A DNA stretch of 64,000 bases from Aplysia californica (GCF_000002075.1 NW_004797358.1:512313-576312); one strand, 5' to 3'. Counted from the stretch's first letter, positions 1-14,929 are shown. A program made the numbers and translations. The notes: generated by a model from the sequence alone, not told the origin.

Positions 1-59
1 GGGGGAGAGAAATGAGTTGTCATGAATTCATAATTTGGTGTTGGTTTTTTTTACCACAG

Positions 60-114
60 GAACCTCTTCCTTTCCATTTTGAGCCACCATTCCGCCCGAG
101 AGTTCAAGCTGTGG
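60..114 (+). CDS. Unit 0 exon E2 (diverged)
   Basis: It follows a pyrimidine tract and ACCACAG and ends at GTAAGT. At 55 bases it equals E2 of the other units. It encodes [18 protein letters not shown], which aligns with [18 protein letters not shown] of unit 1. Phase 0 to 1. The preceding E1 lies outside the window. Confidence 0.8.
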
Positions 115-3100
115 GTAAGTCTTTTTCCAATTCACCCCCTTGCCCTTCTTACGATCGCTCAGTCATGATTCTTTTCGGAAAGAAGCTGGAAAGGGGGTGG
201 GAGTGAGAACAGATCAACGTTGACTTGTCAATATGACCTTGTTCTGTTCAACTGTTGAATATTTTCCTTGCTTCCAAGCATCGGGATCTCAGGCAGAGAC
301 TACTTTATTTGTCATGGAGAGTTTGTTAAACTTATTTTACTTGAAACACAACAAAGCAACAGGGCACTCTTGTGCTTGATGTCATTAGTGTGAGCCAGTT
401 TCACAGTTGTGATAAGGCAGTACGGGATGAAAACATTGTTCTCCATTAGGCCTCTGCGTAGTGGATGCCGCATTATTTTATCCTAGACTGTGCACTGTGA
501 CATACTTCCGGTCTACTATAGAGCGCACCATTGAACCAAAGATGTAGTAGAGAATCTTTGATTGAACTCTATTTGGAACCAAATGTGGGGTAACGGCGGG
601 GGGAAAGGTTGCCGGTGCCATCGACTGTAGCGGAACTGGCGTTTTACCCTTCATTTAGCGCAGCGAAATTTTTTGTACATATAGAGAAAAGCGTGCGGCC
701 ATAAGTGGCCGGCGATCTAGGATAATATAATAGTATTAATAGCCTACAAGTCTCTGGTGTGACCTCGTCATAACCCCACGCTATAAAGTCACCTCAATCA
801 CGGACACATTCTGGGGGTACTGGTACTGTTAGTTGGTCCACAAATGTTCCTGGGTGTTATTTTTGTTGATTATTTCACGTATTTCGTTGACCGAGTAGAT
901 ATAGCTGATGATAATAATATTGTGTGTGCGGCTAGATTATATTTCTCTGGAAAGGCAGGTGGTTGGAGGGCGCCACGGGTAGGTCTTGCTTTTAAACTTT
1001 TCATCTTGTGTTTTTGTCTCTGTGTGCACTGTGCAGTGCATGCAACGGTTCTCTACTATTTTTGGTGCATGTGTGTCTCCCCCCCTCCCCCTTATCTAAA
1101 TGCACAGTTAGGCCTACTGTGTCAATGCGCTTCTCTTTACTCTAACTCAAAATTCTACTCCAACTCCTGCTTTTGTAATCTGTAGGCCTAAAGGTCATTA
1201 TTTTAACATGAAGTTTAAGTCTTATTTCTGTTCCAGAATACAAAAAGCGTGTGGTGAGACTGGTGGTCAACCTCAAGGCACCGCCGGCAGAAGCCGGGAA
1301 TAGCACCATGCCCCTCCCATGGGGAGAGATCGCACAAAGGATGGGGCTGATAGTAAGTCCTTTAGGGGGCTGCCCAGTTTGTCACAGGTCCAGTTTGTCA
1401 CAATTTCATTTAAGTGTTTGAGTATGAATAGCAGTTATAATTACAGCACTTTAACACTGTAGTTATAACTTCAGTTTTTTATTCTCCCCCTTCAAATTGG
1501 TGGTGTAGAGATAGTCCCTCTAAAATGTCAACTCAGCGTGTATTGTTCAATATTTCTAACCTTTTTGTATGCAAATCAAAGCAAATTTAAATCACTCTGT
1601 AAAATTTCAACAATTTCTTTCATTAAAAACAATTGAAAAATAAAATTGCTCAATTCATACAATCAAACAATCATTCATTTACTCTTTTTGAGAGCGTCAG
1701 TGATAACTTCCATCATGCAGGGCACAATCAAGGCCTGTGACAAACTGGGCCTGTGACCAACTGGGCCTGTGACCAACTGGGTCTGTGACAAACTGGGTCT
1801 GTGACAAACTGGCATGCTTCCGTCCTTTAAACATACAAATCCTGGATTTGGATTACTGATTTTTTTAGAATGTTATAAGTAGAATTGGTTTGGTTTTGGA
1901 TAAGACAGAAGAGGGTAGCCTATTGACAGTCAGTATATTAGTGCTTGTTGAGCTCTTGTAGAGTTGTTGCTTGCACTGGCTGCCCCCCAGGATGTTGAGA
2001 ATGTTTCAGAATGTTATAGGTTCTGCCGTGGTGATGATAAGATGTCTAGCACATAGGATCTACAGTACTTCAGTTAAGTTATGTGACACATGGATGCAAT
2101 TTATTAGTATTATTATTGTTAAATGCTATGCTTAATGGAAGCAAAAGCTCTCTTTTTCCACTTTTGCTGAAAAATTTTGTGTTAGTCTTGAGGCCTGATG
2201 AAGGGTTATTTCTTTTTTTAAACTTCATGTAAATCTTAAAAACAGATTCAAAAGACAGATATACAAACAATTACTTCAATTAGCGAGAAGGTTTTATTTT
2301 TGGGGTCCAATTTGATAATGTTTTAGTAGGCCTATAGTATGTCCTTTCCATACAGTTAACAGATTGATGTCATAATTGTGTTTCAGGCCACAGAGAAATT
2401 TCAACAACTTCCTGGATTTCTAATGGCAGAGTTTTTCTATATGGGGTATGTTGTACCTGATAAATGCTAAGCAGACAGCAAGAATAAATAATTTATTAAA
2501 GTTTAAATTTATCATCTTTTTGGTCTCATGAATAGCCCTCTAAATGCATTCACCCCTGCCTTCAGTTGTCTTCTATTTCCAATCAAATCCAAGGAGTGTT
2601 GGCTAGTTCATTTCTTATGTTCCTATTTCTTCTCACCAAGTATTTCTTGACGTGTTTAAGTGAAGACTTCTTTGACCTTGGTCCAGTCATGTGCCCCCAC
2701 TTCCATGTCCTCTCCATTTATATCGACAAAAGGTTGAGATCTGTTCCTCAGCTGCAGCTGAAACTTTTTTTCTTCTGTCCTTCTAAGAGGCCCTCTTGGA
2801 ACTTCATTCTCTTGCTTCCTGTTTTGATTCCATGCTTTTTGAGACAAGGTTTAAGTTTTGTTAGCAACAGATGATGGTCCGATCCAACATCTGTCTGTCT
2901 CTGTACTATATCTTCCAAAGAACATCTGAACCAACAAGAGATACAAAAATGATCAATCTGGTTCTCAGTCACTCCATCTGGTAAAAACCAGATAATCTTG
3001 TGGATCCTCTCGTGGGCAAAAACTAAACTTCAATTAACAAAACTATTAAAAGCATGGATATTTGCAAATGGCTCACCATTCTCATTCACCTATTGTCCTG

Positions 3101-5379
3101 ACCATGCTACCCTACAATGCCCTTATAATCCATGTTGTCATGACCAATCTTGGCATTGGCACCTCTCCCATTATGATGTTGACATCTTTCCTTGGTAGTT
3201 TGTAAGTGGACACCCCCCCCCCCCCGTCCCCCTGGAGAAGATTGTAAAAGACATCTTGTTTTTATCTGAAGAACTTTTCGTTGGGGTGTAGATCTGAATT
3301 ATATTTATGGTGATGCTCTTGCTCTTTGTGGTGAATGAAGCCATAATGATTTTCTCCCCATGTGGTTCTCATCCTCTAGGTAATTTCAGTGCATTCGTTA
3401 AAATTCCAACTCCTTCCGCATGACGCTTGTAATCTTCCTTCCCAGCTGAACTGTTTCTTCCTAGACTGTATACAGTGGGTTTCACTGACTCTTAGTATGT
3501 GAAGCCTATCTTCATCTCTTGTAACACTTGAGCGCTTTGTCTGCTGTACTTCATTGGTCCTGCCAGTACAAAAGCTCCTCTGTCTCCTAAGAATGAAAAA
3601 ATTTGACACCTTTTCTTGTATTTCTGTAACTTTTGTAGCTTTTATAGGATCGGATAGTTGGCTTTCTGTCAAATGGCACTTTTCAGGAGACCAGTAATAC
3701 ATTTCTAGTCGACTCTTACAACAAGCACTATCTATCTTTGCTCCACCGTGGTTAAACTATGGGGTGTCACCCTCCCTCCCACCCCACCTGCAGGGGAAAT
3801 GTAACCAATTAATATAGTGATGAGAATATCTGAATTTGATATAAGCAAGCCTGTTTATGTTTGACTAAGCCTGTTAGAATTAAATCCTGGAATTATATTT
3901 CGTTTTAAAGACTCCAAAGCTTCATTATTTTGTCTTTTAATCTTAAAGCTATATCCCATTTGGTTTTAATTATTTAAATAGTCTGCAAATGCTGTCTAAA
4001 TGCTGATTTCATTTAAACCCTTCAATTGTGTTTTGATAAAATGTTAAATAAGAGAATTTTGACTGTTCGCAGGGAAAATACTTTCGACAAGAACTCTTTC
4101 CTTGAGTTCCACTCAGTTGTGGTTTTCACCATAGATGTTGACATGGGCATCCTAAACTCTCTAGGCAGAATCATGGTGACATCACACGCCCAATGGGGTG
4201 GCAGTTTTGAAGAGTATCCCTTCATAGGACCAATGAAGGTCCTTGTGGATATTGATGATGGTGAAGGTATTTTTCTCCAAATTTCTTTACTTGTAGGAGT
4301 TTGGTGCAAGAGGTCAAGGGGCGAAAAAGGAATTGACCTGAAACCTTCTTTTCCTTGGCTCTAATTTAAACTAATTGAGAAAATGTATTCTGGTCACTCG
4401 GCATAGCTTGAAGACTCACTAGGCACAACTTTGTTGTTCATAAAGATATATCTCAGTTCTTTTTTTTCTTTATCTAAAATGTGAAAAGGCAGGCAACATA
4501 GTGCTTTTTATGAAATACGTGAGGTATTGTGGTGAAATCAGGTGCTCGTCAAAATAATGAAATCTGATAAATCGGCACTTTTCGGCCAGTTTGGAAATTT
4601 GCAGATTTTTATGGAAGACGTTGATTAACCTCTTTGCTGCTGCGCTCTTACAATTTACGGGCCTGAACCATGTAGCGCTGTGCATATGGCCCGTAGAATT
4701 TACGGGACTGTGACAGAGGTTGTTTTGATACCAATTATAAGGGAAGTTACTGCTAAAATCTTGTAACTATTATTGAGGTACCTTCCCTTTATGTTTTCCA
4801 CAATTTTCCCCCCATTTGAAAGTGAAAGATTCAGATCTTAGCTCAAAGAGAAGATTACATCTAGAATCTAGATCAAACACATCTACCGCACAAAAATGAT
4901 TTATTGGCAGTAAAAACTGATGGGCTTACATCTAGGCTTCCTCAGTCCCAGGCCATCCAGCCCACATGACTGGCCTCAGCATTGGAGGCCTACTACGTTC
5001 CCGGAGGGTCAATGCGAAAAGCGGCGATAGACTAGTGCGTTGGTGCGGGTGATGGAGCATTATCGCACTGTATTCACTAGACTGGCCTACAACGAACTTT
5101 ACTTAAATGCTATTCATTTTTGTTGTTGCAGCTTTTTTTGTGAGATATTATCGGCTCTTATAACAAAAGAAGATCTCTCCAGTGACAGAGTGTATCAATT
5201 CGTAAACATGAAAATGAATTACGTTTGCCTTTTACCACAAAAAAAAAAGACCGTGGCACACTAGTGGGATAACTTTTGTTCTTCACTTGCAACATTGTTC
5301 TCATTCTACATGTTTCAACAAATATGAAAGAAAATTAATTTGACACACACACACACACACACACCACACACACACACAC

Positions 5380-5449
<70 letters not shown>

Positions 5450-8400
5450 CTAAGCATGTAACTGAACACAATCCCCTTACTTCTGAAAAAAAAGTTACTT
5501 TGCTATTTTTTTTCTTCGCCTGTCCTTCATTTGCTCCGCAAATCTTTTCATGAAGATATCTGCCAGCCGCATCAGCTTACGATAACAATCAAGATGGAAT
5601 ATCGCTGGAAAGTCCCACAAAATCACCACTAATCAGTTTCTGCACAGTTTTTGGGTGGTTTCCATTTAAAAAAAACAACCCTACTCAACAAGTGGTAGTA
5701 GTATTGTAGGCCAACAATGTCTCTCTGGAAGGTTACACACGAAGTACAAAATTTCATCAAGGCTAATCTGACTCTAGCATGTGACAACATCTGTAGTGCG
5801 ATAGTGAAGCCAGGATGCCTGATGTGCTTCAGTTTGTGAAGCTTCAAATGAAACCTCTTTCACGTGGTCATGGGTATGGTGAACAAAAGTCAAATACATG
5901 GAAAATGCAAAAACAGGGCCATCTCAAGTTCTGCTGAGCAAGACAGATGTTACTCTTTGCAACATTGCCTATGGCTGTCAGCGTCATATCCATTGTTTGA
6001 TAAAATGAATTGAACTTGAAGACATCTCTTTCTTTAAATATATCATCAATATCAGCAGCTCTAGAAGAAGCTGAACTTGTAGTTGCTCTCTTTTTTGGAG
6101 CTGGTCTGCCACAACATGATGGTGGTACTTCTGGAAATTTTGTTGGAGACTCTGAGGGCACTATAAATCTTCCAGCCGGTGTCAAAGGTACATCAGGTTT
6201 GAAGTGCAGAGCACTCCCATATTATAATCCGTGACATCTTCTATGATTAATTTATTTGGAACACTTTTGATCCACTGTGCTTTTTTTCAGAATCTTTTGG
6301 AAATCTATGTTATTGTTATTTTGCATCTTCCTTTTGGCTGGCAAAACCACTTCTACTGCCCCATCCCCTACACTTTCTTCCCATGTTCAAATGTTGCTCA
6401 CACGGTTCATTGCGCTGAAACTGAGACGTCAGCTGAAAACTTTTTCACAGTAACTTCAGCAGATTCTAGTAACAATAACATTCACGATGAACGAAAACTA
6501 GAATCTGGGCTGAACACTAAGACACATAATATAAGCACAAATTTAATCCTTAAAATTGAGTGTAGTGAAAATACATCTAAAAGAAAAAAACGTGTGCATC
6601 CAAGAGGACTGAATGAAACAATGAAGAGGCTAGGAGATTAGACAGACTAGACGGCTACACACTACACACATTACTATTACACTATCGGCACGCAGAAACG
6701 TAATGCAAAAATGGTCCATCACCTGTATACGTATTAGTATTAGAACATCTGCCTATCACCGCTTTTCGCATTTAATCGTCGTTTTTTGCATTTAATGGCC
6801 GCTTTTCACATTGCCTCGATAAGATAAGGACTGGTCTTGAGGTGAGCTTATCAAGATAAGGTCGTCCACCCCGGCCCTCAATGCTGGAGCCAGTCGTGCG
6901 GGCTGGATGGCCTAAGACTGAGGAAGCCTAGGCTTACATGTATACATATGGAATTTACAAGCGTTGTATAAGGTAGGAAAAGCCTCTTGTCACTTCCTCT
7001 GTACCTGCAGACACTCACACAACATGATAGACCTTTTTTGGTCTCAGTTTATCATTACTCGAATGAGTGTTGCTGTATGTTGTTTGGTGGTGTTGTTTTT
7101 GGCATCATGTTACTAACTCCAACTTTTCTCCATCTATCTCTCAATGAAATCCCCCTAAAATTATATAAATAGAAAAGTAGTTCAATGCAGAATGTATGCT
7201 GAAATTCACGAGGAAATATTAAAATAAATAAAAAAGTTATGGGAGGTAGAGTGGGGTCACCCCTGAGCAGCCTTGGCTCATGGGATTTCCCCTCCAGCCC
7301 AGGGGCCTATTTACCTGCGGCATTGAAGGGGTTAAAGGCACAAAATATGTATATTTTGCAGTTTCCAAGGACTGTTAATGGAAGTCACCAAACTTTGGCG
7401 GCCATTTTCTAGCTAATTTTATCTTTCAATCGCAAATATCTTGGCTTCTATTGAAAATAAATTGATATTTTTTCATTGAAAGCAAGGCAAATGAACAACC
7501 TTTAAGATGGTACCTATAAATAACTCCCTATGCCCCAAAATTGACCAGCGCCTGATTCCACTGCATCGTGACACATATTTGTTCATGTTTTTAGACTATA
7601 ATGTGTGTCACGACTCGGTGGAATCAGGCGCTCGTCAATTTTGGGCATATGGAGTTATTGATATCATCTTAAAACAATTGATGATTCAGAATACATGATT
7701 TAAATTAGTGTTGTCTAATCTTTGTAGAAGGTTGCTCTTAAGGTCCAAGTAGCAAAGTGTCAGTGTATTTTGCTTTACGCAAATTATGGAAAACTTGAAA
7801 TTTAAAATGGTGTTGTTGAAAAATGTTTAAGAGAATGTCCAACTATAAGTCCTTAATTTGTTATTCCCCTTGAATATTTTCACTTTAAAAACTGTTCTGA
7901 CTTGAGAGCATTGTAAAGAAAAAGCTATAACATTCCTATTTCCCTACAGAAGTGGACTGGTGTTCTGTGTTAACCGCTCTTGGTAAGCAACGGTGTAATG
8001 ACAGTGCCATGAACTGTACACAGGACAATGTTTTTGACAAGTGTGGAGAAGATACTGTCTGTAAGTATTCTTTTTTTAAGTCAGTTAAAACACTTACGTC
8101 TAAAAGTTGTGTACATGTAGTGGTCTTGGAAAACCCGACATACTGTCAATATTTTGCTTTTTAAGTGGATGGTGTTATGTGACAGCATTTTTTATTTCCT
8201 GCATTCCACAGTGTACCAGAGCTCAATAAGACTAGATAATTTATTTCAATGAGAAGATATAATTTAACTAATTTTGTTCCTGCATCGATGGTGTAGCGGT
8301 TAGGCATTCCTCTGTCATACATAGGAGACTTGAGCTGGATTCTTCAGTGAGGAGGATATTTATCACATACCTCGGTCTTTCTGCTGACACATGTTGCAAG

Positions 8401-10742
8401 GCCTGCCTCTTTTAAAGATCTAAATTATCCTCAGTAAAGAAAGAAAGCTATTTTCATAGGTCACATATGTTGAAGTATACTGTATCTCATGATATCTTCA
8501 ATAGCATATTCTGTCAAACTCTCTCAGACCTCCTCACCTTGTATGTGATTCGTGTCATGTTGTGGGAAAAGACTTAGTGCTAGAAGAATAATGAGAGAGT
8601 TTGTAAGTAACAAAATATTTGAAATGAAATTTCCCATTGTTCACATTACTAGAACAATTAGGTTGCTCTGAGGTTTTGGCTGTATGTTTTATCTTTTTCT
8701 GAACTTTGCAGAATATATTCCCCCCCCAAATAAAAACAACAAAATCCCCCCCAAAAAACAGGGTCATGATCGATAGCTGTGTTGGAAAATTGTGAAGAAA
8801 AGACTAAGCCTACTTCTAGTGTTGAAAAAATTAGAAAAATTATTTTATAAACATTCTCAGCTGATAATATCATTAAAAAAGCGAATGAATAGAAAAAAAG
8901 GAGTCTTTCTCCTGTAAAAATATTTGAAAATGAATATCTAAATAAAAATGTTGACATATATTAATGTAACATGTATGTTTGTATGTGTGTTTGGCCTGTG
9001 TATATGTGTGAATGCATTTGAAAACGTCAAGAGAAAAAGGGCATTGGTCACAGAAAAAAATACTGATCTCTACCACTTTTCTTTTATGTGCTCCAAAGAA
9101 ATACCACTGTTTGTTCACAGTACAACTATTAGAAATATGCCACTATAGCTTGTTCACTTTCATCTGTCTGCTTAAAAATATTTTAGCATATTCATTAATT
9201 TATCTATGCCTTCAAAACTTGTGCAATACACTTCTCCTGGACAGGGACCAAACAAAAATATTTTCTGAAAAATCTTGATCCAGTAATAACATTTTTTCTC
9301 TATTTGGGCCCTGTATTAACAGTTTGCAGTCACATTTCCAGCAGTACAAAGTACTCCATCTGGTCACCCAGCCATAGGAGAGTGACTGCAATGGACTTCT
9401 CGGGCCTGGCGCTGAAGTAGTCATCATACAATAAAACCTTAGGTGTAACCACAAAATTGTACGAAATTTGGATGATTGAACGATGGTTTGGAGACTCGGT
9501 CGAGAAATCAAGCGCTGCTTGATATTTTCCGTTCGATCACGGTCACACTTGAGGGAGACGCGGTGTGACGTAGATTCACTTTGAAATTTGCTGCCGCGCA
9601 GAACTAAACTCGGGACTCAAAATTTGTAAAATAATTATCATTGGTAAAAACTGATTTCATATTCGGAATCAGCGTCTCAAAATAAGCAAATTTGCTCACG
9701 TAGAACCTGATTTGGTGCGTTATTATATATATTTTAGCAATTTTATTATTTTGTTGATCGTCAAGGGTGAAGCTGTGCATTGACGTCACTCGGTGCGTTG
9801 CACATATCTGCAGTCAAGTCAAAGCTTCCGGTTGTACACACAACACAGTAGGCCTACAGTATGGCCACCCTTTTCTAAAGACACTGTTCTGCTATATCAA
9901 AATGTACAGGAGAAAGGGGATGGGGGTGGTTCTGTGATCTAGAGGTAGTGTTCGCCTTTCATTCATTAGGTCCAGAGCTCAAAACCTTCACATAAAGAGC
10001 AGGCAAATCGCTGTCGGTGCAAAGAGACATGGTGGCTTTATACTTTATGACGAGGAATCTCCTCAATCAATAGAAAACTGGACGATAGATTGGAACATGT
10101 AAACAGACAACACAGTTTGATAAAACGGACAGTTCTCTCATACGACGAATCTGATACTCTTTATCGTTGCGTGTAACCGGGGCTTTGCGTTTGCCTAGCT
10201 TACAAATTGCTAATTCTGAGACAGCAACTCCCTGCCTCCACATTTCAGTGTAAGCTTGAAGATTATATTCTACAGCCATCTAGATTTCTCCTCGTGAGTC
10301 TCAAAAAGTACCCACCTTTTCTCTTGAATCATGTTTCTTAGGCATATATGTTGTGGGATGTTGAGGAAAATATGTCAACTTTTTAATGTTTTACATGTAT
10401 GTTAAACCCCTTAATATTTTTTACTTTCTTTAGGCTAACATGAAAGAAAACGTGTCGGAACCCCAGAACCTTTATGAACAGGCTTTTAGATTCTGTAGCC
10501 CATCCACATTATTTAGACTCGCATCCAAATATCTGAAAAGGTTGAAAAGAGCGATTTCATTTTACCTATATTTAACCATGGTCAGAAGAAAGTGAACAAG
10601 CTATAATATGAGACTACAATTGTTTTAAAAAGAATTAAAACCGTATAAGTTGAACATGTTAACGATAGATCAAAATAATCAAAGGCAAAAGCTCAAAACT
10701 GTGACTCATGTCATTTTCCCTTGTACTTTTCACTTGTGTGTT

Positions 10743-10805
<63 letters not shown>

Positions 10806-13800
10806 GCGTGCGTGCGTGCGTGCTTGCATGTGTAGGGGCGTGCGTGCGTGCATGTGTGTGAGGGTGTTTGTGTGTTTGTGTGTGTGTCAGTGTAAATGTG
10901 TCAATGTGTGTGTATGCAAAGGTGTGGAGGTTTTTTTTTTTTTTCTCTGCTAGTCTAAACATGAACAAATCAGAAGTTTCACTTTTGTTTTATACATCTA
11001 TTTCTTTTTCCTACCTTTCTTTCGCAGCTTGGAAGACAACATGTGAGTACTTCATGATTGTGTCCTGTTGTCATACAATGCCATGAAACATATTTTGTTT
11101 TTCCAGAACAACACGGACATAATAAGGGGGAAGGCGTTTTGTTCTAGTCGCACCTGAAATTGAGTTTGTTCCTGATCTTCTTTAATGATGTAACGAACGT
11201 GCTGAAATCAGAAAAGACTCTTTATGCCGATGATCTTGCTCTCTGGCAGACACATCACAGCACGATAGTAGGAGCAGGGAAATTAAATGAAGACCTCAAG
11301 AGGCTCCATAATTACTGTCAGAAATGGAAACTTAAAATAAACTGCACGAAAACAGTATACACCATCTTCACGAAGAGCCATAAAGCAGCCAAAGAAAATC
11401 TCAAACTAAAGATAGGAAATGAAAGTCTCCCCAAAGAAGAACATCCAACTTACCTAGGAGTCAAACTTGACCATAAGCTAACCATGAAAAGCCAAGTGGA
11501 GAACATAAGGAACAAGGCAAAAAAAAGACTCCAACTTTTAAAGAAACTCGCAAGCAGTTCATGGGGGTCAGACAAACAAACTTTGAGAGCTCTAGACCTG
11601 GGTTATGTCCGATCTTCCCTGGAATACAGCAATAGCCTACTCACTATGTGCAGTACAACTACTTGCAACACCCTTGACAAGGTCCAAAACAATGCCCTTC
11701 GTTTTATAAATGGCGGCATGAGATCCACACCTACCGCCGCGTGCGGAATCCTTGCAAATGTTGAACCCCTGGGAATACACAGAGATAAAGCAGTTTTGGA
11801 GCTACATGAAAGAACTAAAAGAATGTGCCCCAACCACCCAAACAGGAAATTAGTAGAAACATGGAAACCAAAGAAACGAATTCAACAAAAGTCAATCATG
11901 CATCACATCACAGAATTAATGGAGAGCCACCATCTACCACAAAATAGAAAAGAAACCAAAAGAGTCAACCAAAACATCCCTCCCCACCTTTCTTTAAAAA
12001 AGCCAATCATTACAACATCTCTCAAAGACAAGAGCACAAAATCTTCAGACCCAGTGACGCTGATGCTTGCATCACATCAAACAATCTACAGCTATTCAGA
12101 TGACTGGATACACGTCTATACGGACGGCTCAGCATTCAAAGGCACAACCAAAGCTGGATATGGAATACTAATACAGTACCCAGATGGAAGTTCCAATGAG
12201 ATCTCTGCAGCCTGTGGAGAGAAATGCAGCAACTACGATGCAGAAATGATGGCAATTGAAACAGCACTGTACCATCTCCGCACAGTTTTTAATACTCATC
12301 CTGGAAAAGCACAGAGTATTGTGATTTTCTCTGACTCACTATCAGTATTACAAGCCATAGAAAATGACCGTCACCTAAACCAAGATTTGACCCATATACT
12401 GTTTGGATCCCATCATCTGATAACATTCTGTGGCATCAACCTAGTAATGCAGTGGGTCCTCTGACACTCAGACATACCTGGAAATGACAGAGCAGACACA
12501 CTCGCCAAACGAGGATCTAGACAGGAACAACCCAACATTCCAACTTCATACAACACTGCAAAACAAATCATCAAAAGCAACAACAAACAAGATTGGATGA
12601 ACAGATGGGCCCTGGGAAAGACAGGCAGAGCAGTTTTCAAACATATGACCACAACAAAAAGGAATGACAATATCAACCGCCTTCAGAGAAAGAAACAGAC
12701 CACGATCTTCCGCCTACGAACAGAACATATACAGCTCAACTTCCACTTGAACAGAATAAACCCGGAACTTCCCCCAATGTGTCCCTTGTGTGACTATGCA
12801 TATGAGACTGTGGATCATCACCTGTTCCATTGTACAGCCCTAAATGACATCAGAGCTACCCTTCTCCCTCTGAGACCTAACATTGACAACACACTCTATG
12901 GAACATTACAGCAACTGCAGCAGACCTGCACTTATTACTACATGGCATTGGACAGAAGGGCGAGAGCCCAGCTGTTGCTGGATTGATAACAACAACAACA
13001 ACAACACCTGAAATTGAGTAATGGTCTTCTGCTGTTTAGTTTGACAAATGTTCTTTTATATGACAGTGAGACTGTAATGAAGGCCATGATCTGGCGACTT
13101 TTTACATATTTGTCAAATTTGCTGAGCTATTTTGAAAATGTCAATGATGAGAGAAAATTTAATTGTAATGATGCCATGTGAATTAAGGGTAATATTAGTC
13201 CCCCTTTTCCCTCTTTTATGCCATCCAAGATAATTAAATTGTTTGAGGAAAAAAAAGGACATGAAAGTTTACAATGATTTTTAAGGTGCAACAAAATTAG
13301 GTTGCATTTTAAAGCTCACAATGTTTGACTTGAATGCAGCATTTGTCACTTCACTATAATAATGATCTCTCCATACTATTAGAAAGGTCGGAAAAGACAT
13401 TTGGAATATCTGGTGCTGTTCTTGAGTGGTCAAACTTATCTGGGTGTTCACTGTCTGTTCTTAAAAACAAAAAATACAGTAGGCCTATGACCCGGATAGG
13501 TAGAACACATATTACTCGAAATCACACATTCATCGAGCTGTGCTTGCGGTCCTGTTTTTTTTTCTTCTTTATCTTTGCAAGAAAATTTCGTGAAGCTCAC
13601 ACACAAACACGGAATAGTCGAACAAATTACGCTGCCACAGGATTGTATTCCATCTCGAAGTTACCAGTCTATTATTAAAAAACAACTATGCCTTGTATAA
13701 CGAAAGAATTTAAGAGGTAAGGCTTTAATTTGACAGCGGTTCCCTCTTTGTGGTATTCCCTTCCACTGGTTTTAAGAAAGTCACCAACTTTGACTGCATT

Positions 13801-14852
13801 TATATCTGGTCTGAAAACATATTTACTTAGATCCCAGTTTAGAAACTACTGTTGAACCTGCTCAAATGGCCAGCTTAATAAGACAAACATCTCTAAAAAT
13901 GTCCACATTCCAGTTTCCTCTTATAGCTTGTTCACTTTCATCTGACCGAGATTAAAACAAGGTAAAAATGAAATAGCTCTGTTTAATCTTCTCTGATCAT
14001 TGCATACAGGTTTAAAAGTTGGATAACCAACAGAATCTAAAAGCTCATTTATAAAGGTCCCTTTAAACTAAGATTCCAACACGTTTTCTTTGATGTAAAC
14101 CTATAGCAGGTAAAAAATAATAATAGGGGATTTACTGCATACACCTAAGACCTTTTAAAGTTGACATGTTTTCCTCAACACCACACTCTAAAGTGTGCCT
14201 AAGAAACGCAATTCAAACAACGGGGTGAGTAATTTCAGAGACATGCGTGGAGACATCTAGACAACTGGGGGGTGAAATTTACAAGCTTACACTGAAATGT
14301 GGGGCAAGGAGATGTCACTGCCTCAAAATGAGCACTTTGTTGGCAAGGTTACTGCTAATCATTTATTTTAGTGATCCTGTGCTTGCGTCCAAAGAGCGGT
14401 TTTTAATATAGAGCCCAAAGAGAAAAACTTTAAACATTTTATTTCTTGATCAAGATTTTTGGAAAAAATATTTTTGCTTAGACGCTGGCCTGCCGAAGTG
14501 TTTGTGGGCTTAGGTAAATAAAGAAATGAGTTAGAATTTTTGTAACACAGTCAGACCAAAGTTAACAAGCTATAGTCTTTTTTTTTTACATTATAAGGAC
14601 CCTGTGTAAGACAACCTTTTTCCTCCTCGACGATTGGTCTAAGACGATTTTACTTGTAGTTTGATTTTTCTCTCAACAACAAGTGTGATCAGTAGCCAGA
14701 GCAATTGTCTTTTTGTGTATGTGGTCTTTGTCAGATTACGAGTGTATAGATATTTAAAAAGATTATTATATGTTGAGAGGAGTGAGTGCTATAAGAGTGA
14801 TCTTTATTATTATTAGTATTAGTAGCAGTATTATTATTATTATTAGTAATAA

Positions 14853-14929
<77 letters not shown>

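Larger units (their letters stand above)
4629..7331 (+). mobile_element. TTAA-B element, copy 1, itself split by an 8-bp-TSD transposon
   Basis: Ends CCTCTTTGCTGC... and ...GCATTGAAGGGG are flanked by TTAA at 4625-4628 and 7332-7335. Without the 2.0 kb insert it is about 0.7 kb, matching the reverse copy at 39972-40665. No transposase was seen, so it is non-autonomous. TTAA duplication fits piggyBac or Kolobok-type mobilisation. Confidence 0.75.
4515..7577. mobile_element. TIR-C element, copy 1, carrying a nested TTAA-B element
   Basis: The left end at about 4515 reads GGTGAAATCAGGTGCTCGTC; the right end near 7540-7577 reads CCAGCGCCTGATTCCAC. The uninterrupted copy at 22624-23042 shows the full element is about 0.4 kb. 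Here it is split at the TTAA of its GTTGATTAAAGGC motif by the TTAA-B element. A reversed partial end (7604-7690) follows immediately. Confidence 0.75.

Noticed and set aside
844-1185. 113-residue ORF in intron 2 of unit 0
   Set aside because: Low-complexity hydrophobic composition, no match to known domains, no splice support; likely chance.
1732-1812. Possible CRISPR-like array
   Set aside because: Units of about 16 bases are directly adjacent without spacers and have inverted partners; foldback repeat in a eukaryotic genome.
5868-6185. Minus ORF as an independent host gene
   Set aside because: Lies within the boundaries of the hAT-like element and has no recognisable domain; kept as a remark only.
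8285-8345. Possible tRNA gene
   Set aside because: Has A-box-like start but a degenerate B box and no complete cloverleaf; fits a SINE head.
10650-10968. Overlapping ORFs rich in CV or TH repeats
   Set aside because: Translation of the (TG)n microsatellite in all frames.
11160-12986. Functional RT/RNase H host gene
   Set aside because: Flanked by a perfect 15-base target duplication, 5'-truncated, with an in-frame stop: a dead LINE copy.
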